Shown here piece after piece: positions 33,659 through 44,603 of a stretch of DNA of 64,000 bases. Position numbers and translations under genes: made by a program. The notes below the pieces were generated by a model. That model did not search any database. It saw nothing but the letters and a program-made list of their open reading frames with translations, and was not told the origin of the DNA. Every line of letters begins with the position of its first letter. Position 1 is the stretch's first letter. The DNA is taken from NCBI GenBank assembly GCA_030770425.1, contig JASJFT010000004.1, forward strand, positions 496,001 to 560,000. Direction: 5' to 3'. The DNA comes from Darksidea phi. Lineage: Eukaryota; Ascomycota; Dothideomycetes; Pleosporales; Lentitheciaceae.

Positions 33659-36249
33659 ATGGATGCATATACCAACGCCCAGGATGCGGAGGCGCGGGTG
33701 GATGGTCTGTGGAATGTAATCGCTGGTTCGCGACGGACTTCTGTCGATATTAAAACCCTAAGGTCGGGCCTACGAAGCCCGTAATATCACATCAAAACCA
33801 TGCTAACTTGCGCGCAGTGAGTATTGTCTGTCGGCTACAGCCTCTTCTCGTGATCGCTTGATAGTTGCGCACCGAGCACATTCCATACGACGTCAACCCT
33901 TGAACCCGAACTCGTGCTAATCGTATATTTACCCTCGCAGAGAAGGGCCTCCGAAAGCTGGACCATCCTCTCAAGAATGCCGATGAGCTATTAGCCGAGG
34001 TCATGAAGGCGGTGGACACGGATCAGGATGGGTGTATTCAGTATAACGGTGCGCCTCCTCAGCTGAACGAACGGTCGAACGGATGGCACACTGATTTGTA
34101 ACCACAACAGAATTCCGTACGTTCGTGCAAGAGACCGAGAAGGAATTGCTCGCATTATTTAAGACTATCGACCACAACCACGACAACAAACTCTCAAAAG
34201 ATGAACTGCAAGCCGCTTTTCGCCGTGCTGGTTTGAGTGTACCCAACAGTAAATTGTATGCAACAATCTGGAATCGAACACCGGAAAATGAAATATACTT
34301 ACTAAGTTTAGGGAGCAATTCTTTTCGGAGATGGATGTCAATGGAGATGGCGCAATCAGCTTCGAAGAATGGAGGTAATGCGATCCCTAGTACCTATTCC
34401 GTCAAACACGGTACTCTGTGAAGAATCTTACGTTCACCTATCCGTTTCACTCTCAAGCTACTCATACGCACACAAGGAAATGCTCATCAGACTCATTCAC
34501 TAATATTTTCAAGGAATTTTCTTCTTTTTATCCCCGCAACGGCGCCCAATATGAGAGCCGTTCTTACGTATTACAACGCCACTACGCATATAAACCCCGA
34601 GGGAGACGTGGATGTAAGCATTCTTACCACAGGGTACAGCCCATTCTAAGACATTTGCTAACATGCATTCCACCTTTAGGTCGCGAGCGACGACGTTATC
34701 CAAGGTTCAGGTACGGACCGCGCCCGCCAATTTCTTAAAATTTGTTTCGGATCTTTGATCCTCATTTCTCAATATCCACAATCTCCTTCGTCAACCAATT
34801 TCCTACCGTCCGCAATGTCTACACCAGCCGAAGTTCCGTCCACGGATTCGCCGACCCTCCCGCCACGTAACGATGTTCCCATCGCCGAGGTGCGGAAGGG
34901 ACGTTTTCAAGATCACGCAGCCATGCTGATTCCCGATCCAGGCTACTTCGTGGCGGGTGGGTTGGCAGGTGTCGCGTCCCGTAAGTGATCCAAAATCTCG
35001 TACTTTGCCCCTTGTTTTCCAATCCTGACTACTCAGTATATTCTATTGAATAGAAATGAACGGGTAGTAGCTTGGTGTAAACAAGTTCTAGTACCAGCTC
35101 CGTATTTCCTCGCCCCATACCTCATCCCAACGTTTGCTAATCTGCGAACAGGCACATCAACCGCTCCTCTCGACCGCCTCAAAGTATATCTCATTGCCCA
35201 AACCAGCATCACTCAAGAAACTGTTGCTGCTGCAAAGTCCGGCAACATATTTCGAGCTGCGCTCAATGCTTGGCGACCGCTATCAACAGCTACCAAGGAG
35301 CTATGGCAGGCCGGTGGTATGCGCAGTCTCTACGCCGGTAATTAATGTCGACCTGTTATGAAGAGGGCTAGCTGATGAGATAGGGAATGGCTTGAATGTG
35401 GTCAAGGTGATGCCCGAATCCGCTATCAAATTTGGGGCGTACGAGGCAAGTATACCAGAGTGACGAGCGATGCCGGATCTAATTGTCTCAGGCGGCCAAG
35501 CGCCTCTTTGCCAAAATCGAAGGCCACAATGACCCTACAACAATACAAGGGTGGTCTAAATTCGTGGCTGGTGGCCTCGCAGGTATGAGAGGCTTCTGTT
35601 ACGACTGTTGATTGGGCTAATCTGTCGTACCAGGCATGATCTCACAATTTGCCGTCTACCCCATTGACACTTTGAAGTTGTAAGTCACAGGATGTTGCAC
35701 AATAAAGACACCGGAACTAACTTCTATAGTCGCATGCAATGCGAAACGGTTTCTGGTGGTCTTCACGGCAATCGTCTTATCATGGCTACAGCTCTTAAAA
35801 TGTGGCGGAATGGTGGCATCGTCACATACTACCGAGGGCTTCCCATGGGCCTTGTCGGCATTTTCCCATACGCCGCCCTCGATTTAGGCACCTTTGAATA
35901 TCTCAAGCGAACCATTGCCTCTCGCAATGCACGAAAGCGAGGCTGCCATGAGGAGGATGCGCAACCCGGTGGGTTCGTCACCGCAGCTATCGGCGGCTTC
36001 TCAGGCGCTTTTGGTGCGAGCGCCGTGTATCCTTTGAACCTACTCCGGACACGATTACAGAGCCAGGGCACTGTGCTTCATCCTCGGACATATACCGGTA
36101 TCATGGATGTCACGCGTCAGACTCTGCAAGGCGAGGGAGTGAGAGGGTTATTCAAGGGTCTCACGCCGAATCTGTTGAAAGTCATCCCGGCTGTGTCTAT
36201 CACCTACGTCGTCTACGACAAATCGAAGGCCGCCCTTGGTCTTCGGTGA
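33659..36249 (+). CDS. sal1: Ca2+-regulated mitochondrial ATP-Mg/Pi carrier (SCaMC/Sal1 type)
   Basis: Eleven exons: 33659-about 33776 (junction uncertain), 33941-34048, 34111-34255, 34312-34374, 34514-34613, 34680-34980, 35152-35337, 35384-35445, 35492-35582, 35634-35679 and 35730-36249; about 579 residues. The N-terminal half is a Ca2+ sensor: the first EF loop is degenerate, then three canonical loops DTDQDGCIQYNE, DHNHDNKLSKDE and DVNGDGAISFEE. The C-terminal half is a three-repeat carrier with APLDRLK, YPIDTLK and a variant YPLNLLRT signature. NGLNVVKVMPESAIKFGAYE and RMQCETVSGGL are typical of SCaMC/Sal1. It exchanges ATP-Mg for phosphate across the inner membrane in response to cytosolic Ca2+. 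The intron at 35446-35491 is GC-AG (GCAAGT donor). No canonical donor joins exon 1 to exon 2 in frame, so the start is provisional. Confidence 0.88.
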
Positions 36250-37039
36250 AGATCTTCATACATGAAACAACTACCGACGTCCTCAATGTCTCATAAAACC
36301 TTACTAGGACACTGTACGATTCGATTCGACTATTCCTACAACGCACTGGTCACCACCTGTATCACCATGCTACCTTACCTGATGACCTTGAACACCGTAC
36401 AAAAGGCCTAAAGCGCACCATTAACACCTACCTGAATTTTCGCCTCTTTGCATACATAGAGATACCCGTTCCTGCTCACTCCCCGCTAGCTCGGGATGAG
36501 ACAATTGTACCGACAACCTGCATCCTTTATGCGCTTTCTGGGCCATGGCCTTTTCTATACATGTTTGGCATTCATTTGGACTTTTTGGAGCGCAGCGTTT
36601 AGATAGGATAGATGACGGGTTTCGACGAAGTGAAGGGTAGATGAGGGCCTTTGCTGATGAAACAGGTCCCTGCCTTTTATGTATTGTACGCAAGAATTTT
36701 TATATGTACTAGTTGATCTGTACGTGTCTACTAGTTTGAATTGTGGTGTGAATGTTGGTGTTTTGGGATGATGTGGTGATATAGATTGTGTCTGTATTCT
36801 GTATTCTGTAACCTATAGCCTGTAGCCCGTGTCTATGGTTCGTGCCTGAAGCTCAACCAGGAAACATGATCTACAATTGCGCATATATATATAAAAGAGC
36901 CTAACAAGGAGGCTAAACTAAACACAAGTCCAGAAGTCCCAGGAACACTCGATTCATATTCTCGAGTGTGCTCCAAACGCCATTTATGCATGCAGATCCC
37001 CTGCCCACTCTCTCCTCACTCCAGATATTCGTTAACCCC
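36250..37039. other. Convergent 3' region
   Basis: 790 bp between the stop codons of the EF-hand carrier gene (+) and the SNARE gene (-). Contains low-complexity CTGTATTCTGTA repeats near 36790-36830. No gene seen. Confidence 0.5.
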
Positions 37040-37911
37040 TCACTTCGTAATAACAATCAGCAGGATCAAAATAACAATCAACACTACAATAATGGTCAAA
37101 CTCCAATTTTCCTTGGCTTTCTTCGAGAACCGATCCAGCCTCCCCCGCGCCCTCTGAAACTGTGCCTGATGCCGATCAACACCCTCCTCTACTTCATCCA
37201 ACAGCATCACCTGCCCATCCAGCTCGTCTCCAATCTGCATACTGAGTTCGCGCTGGCGCCCAATCGACAGGCCCAGCTGGTCTAGCTGCTCGTCTTGGTC
37301 GCGTATGACTTGGCTATGGTAAGCGTGGATTTGTTGGTTGGACAGGGAGGATTGGTCTGGGGTGGCGTCTTCAGGATCGTCGCGGTAGGGAAAGAGGGTG
37401 TTGCGGTTGGGATCTGCATCGTTGTCGGCGCCTTGGGAGGTGATGGATGGGTCATCGGTGAAGCGGACGGATTTGGAAACTGGACGGGGTTTCTTTTGAG
37501 CGGCGGTGAAGTCGGGGTTTAAGGACGGGTCATTGGGTTTAGAGATTGCGGGGGAAGTTGAGGTGTTGTTTGCGGAGAACTGCGAGGTGAGGTCGTGGAG
37601 TTGGGTGCGGAGGCGGGGGAGTTGGGAGGATATTGATCTAGAGGCCGTTAGCATTTCGAGGCCTGATGTGCTTGGGGTAGAAACATAGGATTTTCGGAGT
37701 TAGCAGCGAATCAAACATACTCATCCTCGTGGTCTACAACCTGCGACTCGAGCGACTCGATGCCCGAGCGCAGTTGTTCCAACGACCTTGATATCTGGCT
37801 ATCCTGTGAGTTCGGTGATAGGTTGAGCGAGATGGCTCTTTGCCGTTCGAGCAGCGAGAGCTTGATGTGATCTGCTAGCAGGAACAGCTGCGGCGGGTTT
37901 ATCGTCGACAT
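37040..37911 (-). CDS. syn8: Qc-SNARE, Syn8-like
   Basis: Two exons on the - strand, 37911-37721 and 37637-37040, joined across an 83-nt GTATGT...CTAG intron with a GCTAAC branch site; 262 residues. Residues 1-70 are helical (LADHIKLSLLERQRAISLNL; SLEQLRSGIESLESQVVD). A polar linker follows. The SNARE motif is at about 180-240 (QDEQLDQLGLSIGRQRELSM, then IGDELDGQVMLLDEVEEGVD), with Gln at the ionic layer, and a C-terminal tail anchor of about 18 hydrophobic residues ends in VITK. This is the layout of fungal Syn8/syntaxin-8, a Qc SNARE of endosome-to-vacuole or late Golgi fusion. Assignment to Syn8 rather than another Qc SNARE is from overall resemblance. Confidence 0.9.
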
Positions 37912-38471
37912 GGCGGCGGTCGGTGTTGTGGATGTGACGTCGGTTCAAGGTGGTGGATGTGGAGCTCGGGAGTCGAATTGCCGGAAACGGGTAGGAGCGA
38001 GGCGTGAGCGACGTAGACGGGAAGGCGCGAACGGCGATTATTCGAACAACATGGGAATGTATTAACTAAGTGTCGCAGACACATTCCCTACGATATGCAC
38101 AGAAGTAGATATGGTAGACATGGCTTGAGTGTGCCCCCGATCACTGGCGTCAAAAGGCGCTCAGCTGCGCCAAGCCTGGCTCTTGCCGCGGAGCCGTTCC
38201 GATAAGGCGAGCGAACGGTGCATGCCTCGCGGATGTTTCTCGTTTGCACAACCTCAGGAAGCATGCGCCCATTCCTGAGCTACCCGCCGCCTATATAATC
38301 GCCCCCGCCCTCGCCGTCGCTCTGTAGCGTTTACGACTGCCAGGGCGACCCATCTCACCGCACCGCCGATCCTCCGCCGAGTCTCCAACATCCACCGTAC
38401 GCGGGGAATGACCACCCAGGATTCGTTCTTTTGGTGTTGGTAGAACTCTTCAAGCCCTCCAGTTCTCTGCC
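37912..38471. promoter_or_regulatory. Divergent promoter of the SNARE and RING/TRAF genes
   Basis: 560 bp between opposed start codons. GC-rich, with the TATATAA-like element at 38292-38298 upstream of the + strand gene. No specific factor site is claimed. Confidence 0.5.
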
Positions 38472-40156
38472 ATGGCCTCCCCCGCGCCCATCGAGGTGCC
38501 TCCGCCCAACGATCGACGTGGATCACGCGCCTCGCAGATCTCGATTCGCACGCAGGATGAAGTCTCTCCTGTAGGAGGTCCACCTGCTTCACCCAGTCCG
38601 CTACAGATCAGAGCAAGCATCGATTCGAGCCGGAAGCATACCGGGAACAGAGAGCCTCCGGATCTATCGTTGCTACAATACACCTCTACACCGGATTCCA
38701 ACCTTGTAAGCTTCGCCAGGAAATAAGTACCGACTTCAAATGACGTATGCTAACCTGCGCTTCCACCATCAGCTGTGCCTCATCTGTCACTGTCCTTTTT
38801 CCGACCCAGTCCAGCTCGAATGCGAACACATCTTCTGTGGAGACTGTCTCCATACATGGGAAGCACAGCAAGCGCAGCAGCAACGACAGCGAGAGGAGCA
38901 TGATAAGAAATGCCCTACTTGTCGAAGCAAGTACACAAACACCCATGCTGTGGCCAAGATCATCATCTGCATGCTCGACGAATTGATAGTCAACTGTCCG
39001 AACACAAAGGCGGGCTGCAATTGGGTGGACCAACGCTCCAACGTAATTGACCACGTGATGTTGTATTGTCCATACACGCCCGTAGCATGCAGTTCATTCG
39101 ACTGCCGCCACCATATTGCCCAGAAGGACTTCCACAAGGGCTGTCTTCACTATTCTGTGAGCTGCGAGCATTGTCACACTTCGATGATGAAGAAAGACCT
39201 CGGGGTACGTGTTACCGTTTCGGCCCTTAGAGCTATGTTACTGAACATCACGACTATAGGAACACCAGAGGACTGCTTGTCCAGCTCGATCAATGAGCTG
39301 TCCCCATTGCTCTTCCGAACTCCTGCGGCTCGACCTTCAGACCCATCTCAAGGATGTCTGTGGCAAGGTCGTTGTTCCATGTCAGGGTACAATCGTTGGC
39401 TGTACCTTCTCGGCTGAGCGTACAAAGGTAGTGACTCATCAGAAGGGATGTCCTATGGCGACAATGGCGCCTCATTTCCGAGACCAACAAGCCCGCATCG
39501 AGCGAAACGAGGCGCGTCTTGAGCCGCTATTCAGGAAGGTTGGAATACTTGAAGACGGACTTTCGAACATTACCAATATGCTGTATCCAGCTAACGCCAA
39601 CGACTCGTCTTACCCCGTCACCAATCCCTTGGATCCCAACACTTCCGAGTCCTTTCCACCTGCAAGCCTCGTTCCCACACCAGACTTCCGTTTGCCGCCG
39701 GCATCATTTCCACCAGTGCCGCCAAACGACGCGTCTCAGACACCCCTTCACAATCCCTCCCAGCCTCCCTTTGACTCACAAATCCACCATCTACTTACGC
39801 TGCATGAGTCTCTTCGTGAGGAAGTGTCTCGCATCGCCAATGCCCTGACCGAATGCGAAGGCCGCACCAACATGATGGTTATCAACGAGAGCCAGCGCGT
39901 CAAAGACGAGATGCTACACACGAACGCAACGATTAACGGAATGCGCATGCAGTTGCACTGGCTGATGAGTGCGACTTTGCACCAGCGCACGTCTAGTTCA
40001 GCTGGTAGTTCTACGGGTAGGGCTGGGCCGAGTGCAAATGCCAGCAGCAGCGCCAGCAGTACGACGCAAGGAGCGAACCAGCCAGGAACTGGTGCAACGT
40101 TCCATGCACCGCTACGCAGGCTCAGTGACTCAACAAGACAGGATACCAAGTTGTGA
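38472..40156 (+). CDS. RING-finger, TRAF-type zinc-finger protein
   Basis: Three exons: 38472-38705, 38773-39204 and 39260-40156, giving 520 residues; introns of 67 and 55 nt join in phase 0. Residues 1-78 are Pro/Ser-rich. A C3HC4 RING follows (CLICHCPF...CEHIFCGDC...CPTC, about 79-130) and then TRAF-type Cys/His fingers (NCPNTKAGCNW, CPYTPVACSSFDCRHH, CSEHCHTS-like and CPHCSSELLRLDLQTHLKDV, CQGTIVGCTF) to about residue 290. The C-terminal half has a predicted coil (QARIERNEARLEPLFRKVGI) and Ser/Thr-rich low complexity. The N-terminal RING plus TRAF fingers suggest an E3 ubiquitin ligase; no MATH domain is visible at the end, unlike animal TRAFs. Substrate and pathway are unknown. Confidence 0.9.
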
Positions 40157-41295
40157 TCAAGGCTTCGCTTGCCGTCTGGTTGTCAACACAGGTCCCCAGC
40201 GCCGGGTAGGCGTGGCATCGCATGTGAAAATTGTCGCTGAGCAACATACGACATTTTAATTTATGAAAGTACTTTCAAGCGGCGTTTTGGACGAAACGGA
40301 AGATTCGGAATCGCGTGTCCTTCCCAGAATGGCTCGGTTTGGCCGGGATCCGGGGAGGGAGTTGATGGTTTGGCAATCATGGGATGACACCGGAATACCC
40401 TTGACCTAATATCATTGGAAGGAGTTGATTAGAGGACATGGAAGGTCTCGAAAAGTGCTTCGAAGCAAACTATTTGCAATTGAAAACAAAACATACCTGC
40501 ACAAAAGGACAGCATAACATAAATGTATAGTATATGTGCGATATGCTCTGCACGACATCATGCTTTGCACCTGGCCAGTTAGGACTTTCAGTTTTCATAT
40601 CGTCATTGTTTCAACCATCGAGCGAAACGGAAGATGCGGACGCTGCTGCGCACTTCATATCGCGTTTGAGAGTATGCACGGGAAAGCCGATTGCGATACT
40701 CCCCCACTAATATTCTCTAGATGACAAAAACCTGGGGTAGTGGGTTCACATCACCGGAAATATGCAAACCTCCGGAGAACACTCCGCAGCCGGTGCCTCC
40801 CGCTTCGCTACCCATCGGTCGATATATGAAACCGGTCGGCGCCGAAGTACGCCCACACAAACTCACCTTACCCTTGCTACCCAACTACCTTTTCGTCTTC
40901 CGATCGCATTCTTTGGCTGTTTCAACTGTGAACTTACCATGCGTGGGATGATGTGGCAAAAGTTTATCCTTTTCAAGACAATTTGCGTCCCGGTGTGTAC
41001 ACTGCACTCCTGTCTTGGCATAGCGCTTCACGTTTTTCCCCTTGTGAAAGCCCATGGGTTGGAACACTAGCCTTTCGCGCTTCCGCATCGCGTAGGCTTA
41101 ATTTTGAGTTCTGACACAGACGAGAAATGCCATGGGAGCTAGCGACAATCAAGTAGCCTAGGCGCGAGACATCGTTAAAAGGTATGCTTGCGGTCGCCGT
41201 CTACCATCTCAGCAGCAGCAGCAGCACCACCTCACTGTACCTTTAATTTTTCTTTTATTTTTTCTTTTTTTTGTAGATCCTTTGAGTAGAGGGCG
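40157..41295. other. Intergenic region upstream of the second MFS gene
   Basis: 1.1 kb without a supported gene. A probable 5'-UTR intron of the downstream gene is at 41182-41276. No repeat recognised apart from short CAG runs near 41212-41226. Confidence 0.5.
41182..41276 (+). other. Probable 5'-UTR intron of the second MFS gene
   Basis: GTATGC donor, CTCACTG branch-like sequence, a long T-rich tract and a TTTGTAG acceptor 19 bases before the ATG at 41296. Length 95 nt. Inferred from sequence signals only. Confidence 0.55.
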
Positions 41296-43233
41296 ATGGA
41301 TCTTTCTTCTATTGTCTACGGCATGGTGGCTCCAGACCTTAATGTAGCACCGCGACCGAACACGCATATCGACGAGGCGGCCGAGCTGGCTCGACCTAAA
41401 CCCGTCCCTCTCCGCGAACCGCGTATTGTAGCGAAAGAAACAAAGCTCAGCGTCGACGAAATACGGCCTTCGTCCCCAGGCGGCCACCCTGCTTACGGCG
41501 CTGAAGCTGATGAATCGGCTGCCAATGCCAAAAGAAAACATGAGTCCTTCCTTCTCTCTGGCAGCGTCTTCCTTGTCACCAATAATGGCAAGACGCTCAA
41601 TCTCCCCATTCCCTCGGACAGCAAGCGGGATCCTTTGAATTGGAGCAAATGGCGAACGGGAGGGGCGATGTTGGCGCTGGGTTGGTTCGCGATTGTTAGC
41701 CTTACAGTCGTACAAGCCACCAGTGTCATGATAAATGGTATTGCTGCTGAATTTGGGGATGAGGTGAGGCATTCATATACTCACTCGCACGGCTACTTGC
41801 ATATACTGATCGTTTGGCAACAGATAAGCGGACCGAGAACTCCAGAGAACCTAATTACCTGGCCCACAATGTTCATGGGCATTGGAGCTCTCATCTGGGT
41901 ACCACTCAGTCTGGCACTCGGTCGGCGCCCAGTTTTTCTCGTCGCTACACTCGTTAGCTTCCTTGCTACCATCGGGGCTGGGTACGCCAGGTCGATACAT
42001 GAGTTGCTCCTCTGTGTTTGCTTGCTCGGTATGGGGGAGGGGTTCGCTTTGTCTTTGGTTTGTCAACGCTTCATACCTAATCATTCTTCATGCTGAATGA
42101 GGTTGTCCTAGGCATTTCTCATGGTCATCGATATGACCTTCATCGCCCAGCGTCCCAAAGCCATTGCAGGTTTCTGGTCAGTGGCGGGCTTCATCGGCGT
42201 CAGCGCTTTATCACTCGTCCCTTGGCTCTCGCACCATTCCCGTGACTGGCGTCTCTTCTACCGACACTGGTCACCCATGACCGGTCTCGCACTTGTGCTT
42301 GCATACTTCCTCTACCCAGAGACGTACTTCAAGCGACCGACCGTAGCTTTCGACGGCCTCATCCTCCTACAAACCGCCACCGAAAAACTCACCATATACG
42401 AAGACCTCGAAGCAGACTCAGACCTCTACAAAGACCTCCCGAAATACCCCTTCGACATCGACAGCAAAAAGCCACTGCTCCACCGTCTCGGCCTCGCGCG
42501 CTCTCCCTTCGGCTCCTTCGTCTCCATGGGCCGCTGCTACGCGCAAATCATCTTCTGCTTCCTCAACCCGCTCATCTTCTGGATCATCATCGCCTCCGCC
42601 TTCAACTTTGCAGGCATGACCTTCATCGGCGCGACCTACGCACGCGTCCTAATGCAGCCGCCCTACTCGCTCCCCACGTCCCAGATCATCCATGTCAACA
42701 ACGCCTCAGGCATCGGCTCCCTCCTCGGCTACCCGCTCGGCGGATTGCTCGTCAGCAAACTAACCCAACGCCTAGTCAGACGCAACGGCGGCGTGCTAGA
42801 AGCTGAACACTATCTAATCGCCTACATACTCCCCGTCCTAACCGGCAGCGCAAGCACGCTCATTTACGGCCTCGCTGTCGAATACAACTGGCCCTTTCCC
42901 GTCTACTGCCTCTCCTACGGCATCAACGGACTATCCTGGGTCTCGATCTCCATCGCAAACACCATGTGGGTGACCGAAGCGTTTCCGCGATGGGCGGCGC
43001 CCGCGCTCGTAGTCGTCGGCGGAGGTTGTTATTTGACTAGTTTTTCCATGGGCTATATACTGGTTCCGTGGATCATTGCGCATGATTTTCTGCTCGTGGG
43101 GATCGAGTTGACGATTTTGCAGATCGTTTGCGGGCTGATTGTTGTGCCAATTGCGTTTTGGGGGAAGAATGCTAGGCAGAGGATTCATGGGCGGTGGGCT
43201 GCGGAGAGGAGTGGCGCTTTGAGGCCGTTGTAG
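41296..43233 (+). CDS. MFS transporter, DHA1-like
   Basis: Three exons: 41296-41763, 41824-42057 and 42112-43233, giving 607 residues. The first intron is 60 nt, a multiple of three and stop-free, so the unspliced frame stays open; the GTGAGG...CAACAG ends and the gain of a continuous MFS helix indicate splicing. A hydrophilic N-terminus of about 105 residues ends at the widespread fungal MFS motif DPLNWSKWR. PTMFMGIGALIWVPLSLALG-RRP is the TM2-TM3 region with motif A, and MVIDMTFIAQRPKAIAGFW is typical of the same group. A large cytoplasmic loop lies between TM6 and TM7, then ANTMWVTEAFPRWAAPALV near the end. About 12 helices are expected. The substrate is unknown; relatives include drug and small-molecule transporters. 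Confidence 0.9.
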
Positions 43234-43305
43234 ATTGGATTGCGTCGGTGGGGTGGGGTGTTTGGAGGGGGTATTTTGATATTGGGTGGGGGTCCCGCTG
43301 GGCCT

Positions 43306-43340
43306 GTAGAGGATAGAGGATAGATGATAGAGGATAGAGG
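43306..43340. repeat. Short tandem repeat of GAGGATA-like units
   Basis: Imperfect direct repeats AGAGGATAG/ATGATAG directly downstream of the MFS gene stop codon. Confidence 0.6.
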
Positions 43341-43397
43341 CAAGTCGATCCGCTATAGATGTGCACGTTCGTTTACGGCCTAGCCCTTTACGAAGAT

Positions 43398-43442
43398 TTG
43401 TACATCATCGACTTGTACATCACCGACTTGTTCATCACCCTT
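43398..43442. repeat. 15-bp tandem repeat, three copies
   Basis: TTGTACATCATCGAC is followed by TTGTACATCACCGAC and a third, more diverged copy. Non-coding context. Confidence 0.7.
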
Positions 43443-43959
43443 CGTTCATAAGAATCAAAATTTACTTTGTTCCGCTCACTTTCAAATCTATTGCTCGGCG
43501 TATGTATGTGATACGGAAGCCTCTTTCAATCTGGCTTCGAAATAACCAATAGTTCATGTGTGACCGTCCGTACCTGAAACGACCCAGAGAAGACACATAC
43601 GCATTCAGATTTCTCTTGATCGAGATGCATCGCACGCGATCCACAGCAGTAATTATTTCTGAGAACTTGAGGGCATGTAGAAGGTCATGTATAAGGGGTG
43701 ATTGATAGGCGTTGGTGGTGAGTTTGAGGAAGAGATATACAGTGAGGAAGCTTGCTGGATATGAAGAGATGGATGTAGTGAAGTGGGATGCTAGTTATCG
43801 CGGGCGGATTTTTATACTGTGGGTTGCAGCATGGGTATTCTGTTCTTTGCTATCGCTATTAGTCTCTTAATATTCTACTCTACGATTTTAACGCTTGTCT
43901 TTTTTTGTCGCCTGTTAATGTTCGAAATATTACCTCGTCGACGATGACTATCTCTCACG

Positions 43960-44045
43960 ATCGATAGGACTGTATACAGCTCTATTATCGTGTATAAGGT
44001 TGGGTATAACGCTTCTGCCGTGTGCAAACTCCTACCGTGTTTCGT
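43960..44045. repeat. Dispersed repeat, copy A
   Basis: About 86 bp similar to 26981-27076 in the same orientation. It keeps CG/CA where copy B has TA/TG, so it appears to be the less mutated copy. No terminal inverted repeat or target duplication is obvious. Confidence 0.6.
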
Positions 44046-44603
44046 GCTGACCTTACAAAGAGACTCAACCCATACAAATCCAGAGGAACTCTCTTGTTGT
44101 AGGCTTATATTCGAGTAGCACGTCCACTTGACCTCGCCATTGAGAAGTTGCAGGCATACTACGTATTTGGTACCAGCACATGTGTAACCATTATTAACAC
44201 TACCTTTGATACTTCCCAACAACTAAACAGCAGGTTTTAAAAGTGCAAAGCCGCTAGAAGTCTTCTGGTATTATCTGTGTTACATACCAATTATTGTAAC
44301 GTAGACATTTGATGTTGGCACTGCATACGTAGAATGTTTGCATTCCCTCTATAACGAGTTTGAACAAAACCCGAAAACTGTACGGGTCGTACTAGCATTC
44401 ATGCAATATGCAGTTGCGGGGTCCAGACTCGGAATGCGGGATGGCTTTAGACGAGGCTGCAGCATCGCTACGACAGCCACAAGGCAAGGCTGAGCTGCAA
44501 CCCCGCGTGATGTTCACGTGAGAATCCAGCCTGGTCTCCATTTTAAACGTCTTGTCACTGCTTCCATCGGACGGTACCGAAGCTTTGAGCGCAATCGCTC
44601 ACA

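Larger units (their letters stand above)
43234..44603. other. Intergenic region with short repeats
   Basis: 1.37 kb between the MFS gene and the first GTPase gene. It contains a GAGGATA-type minisatellite, a 15-bp tandem repeat and copy A of the dispersed repeat, each listed separately. No gene recognised. Confidence 0.5.

Noticed and set aside
43234..44603. CRISPR-like array suspected from the 15-bp repeats
   Set aside because: Units are contiguous without spacers and the genome is eukaryotic; simple tandem repeat.
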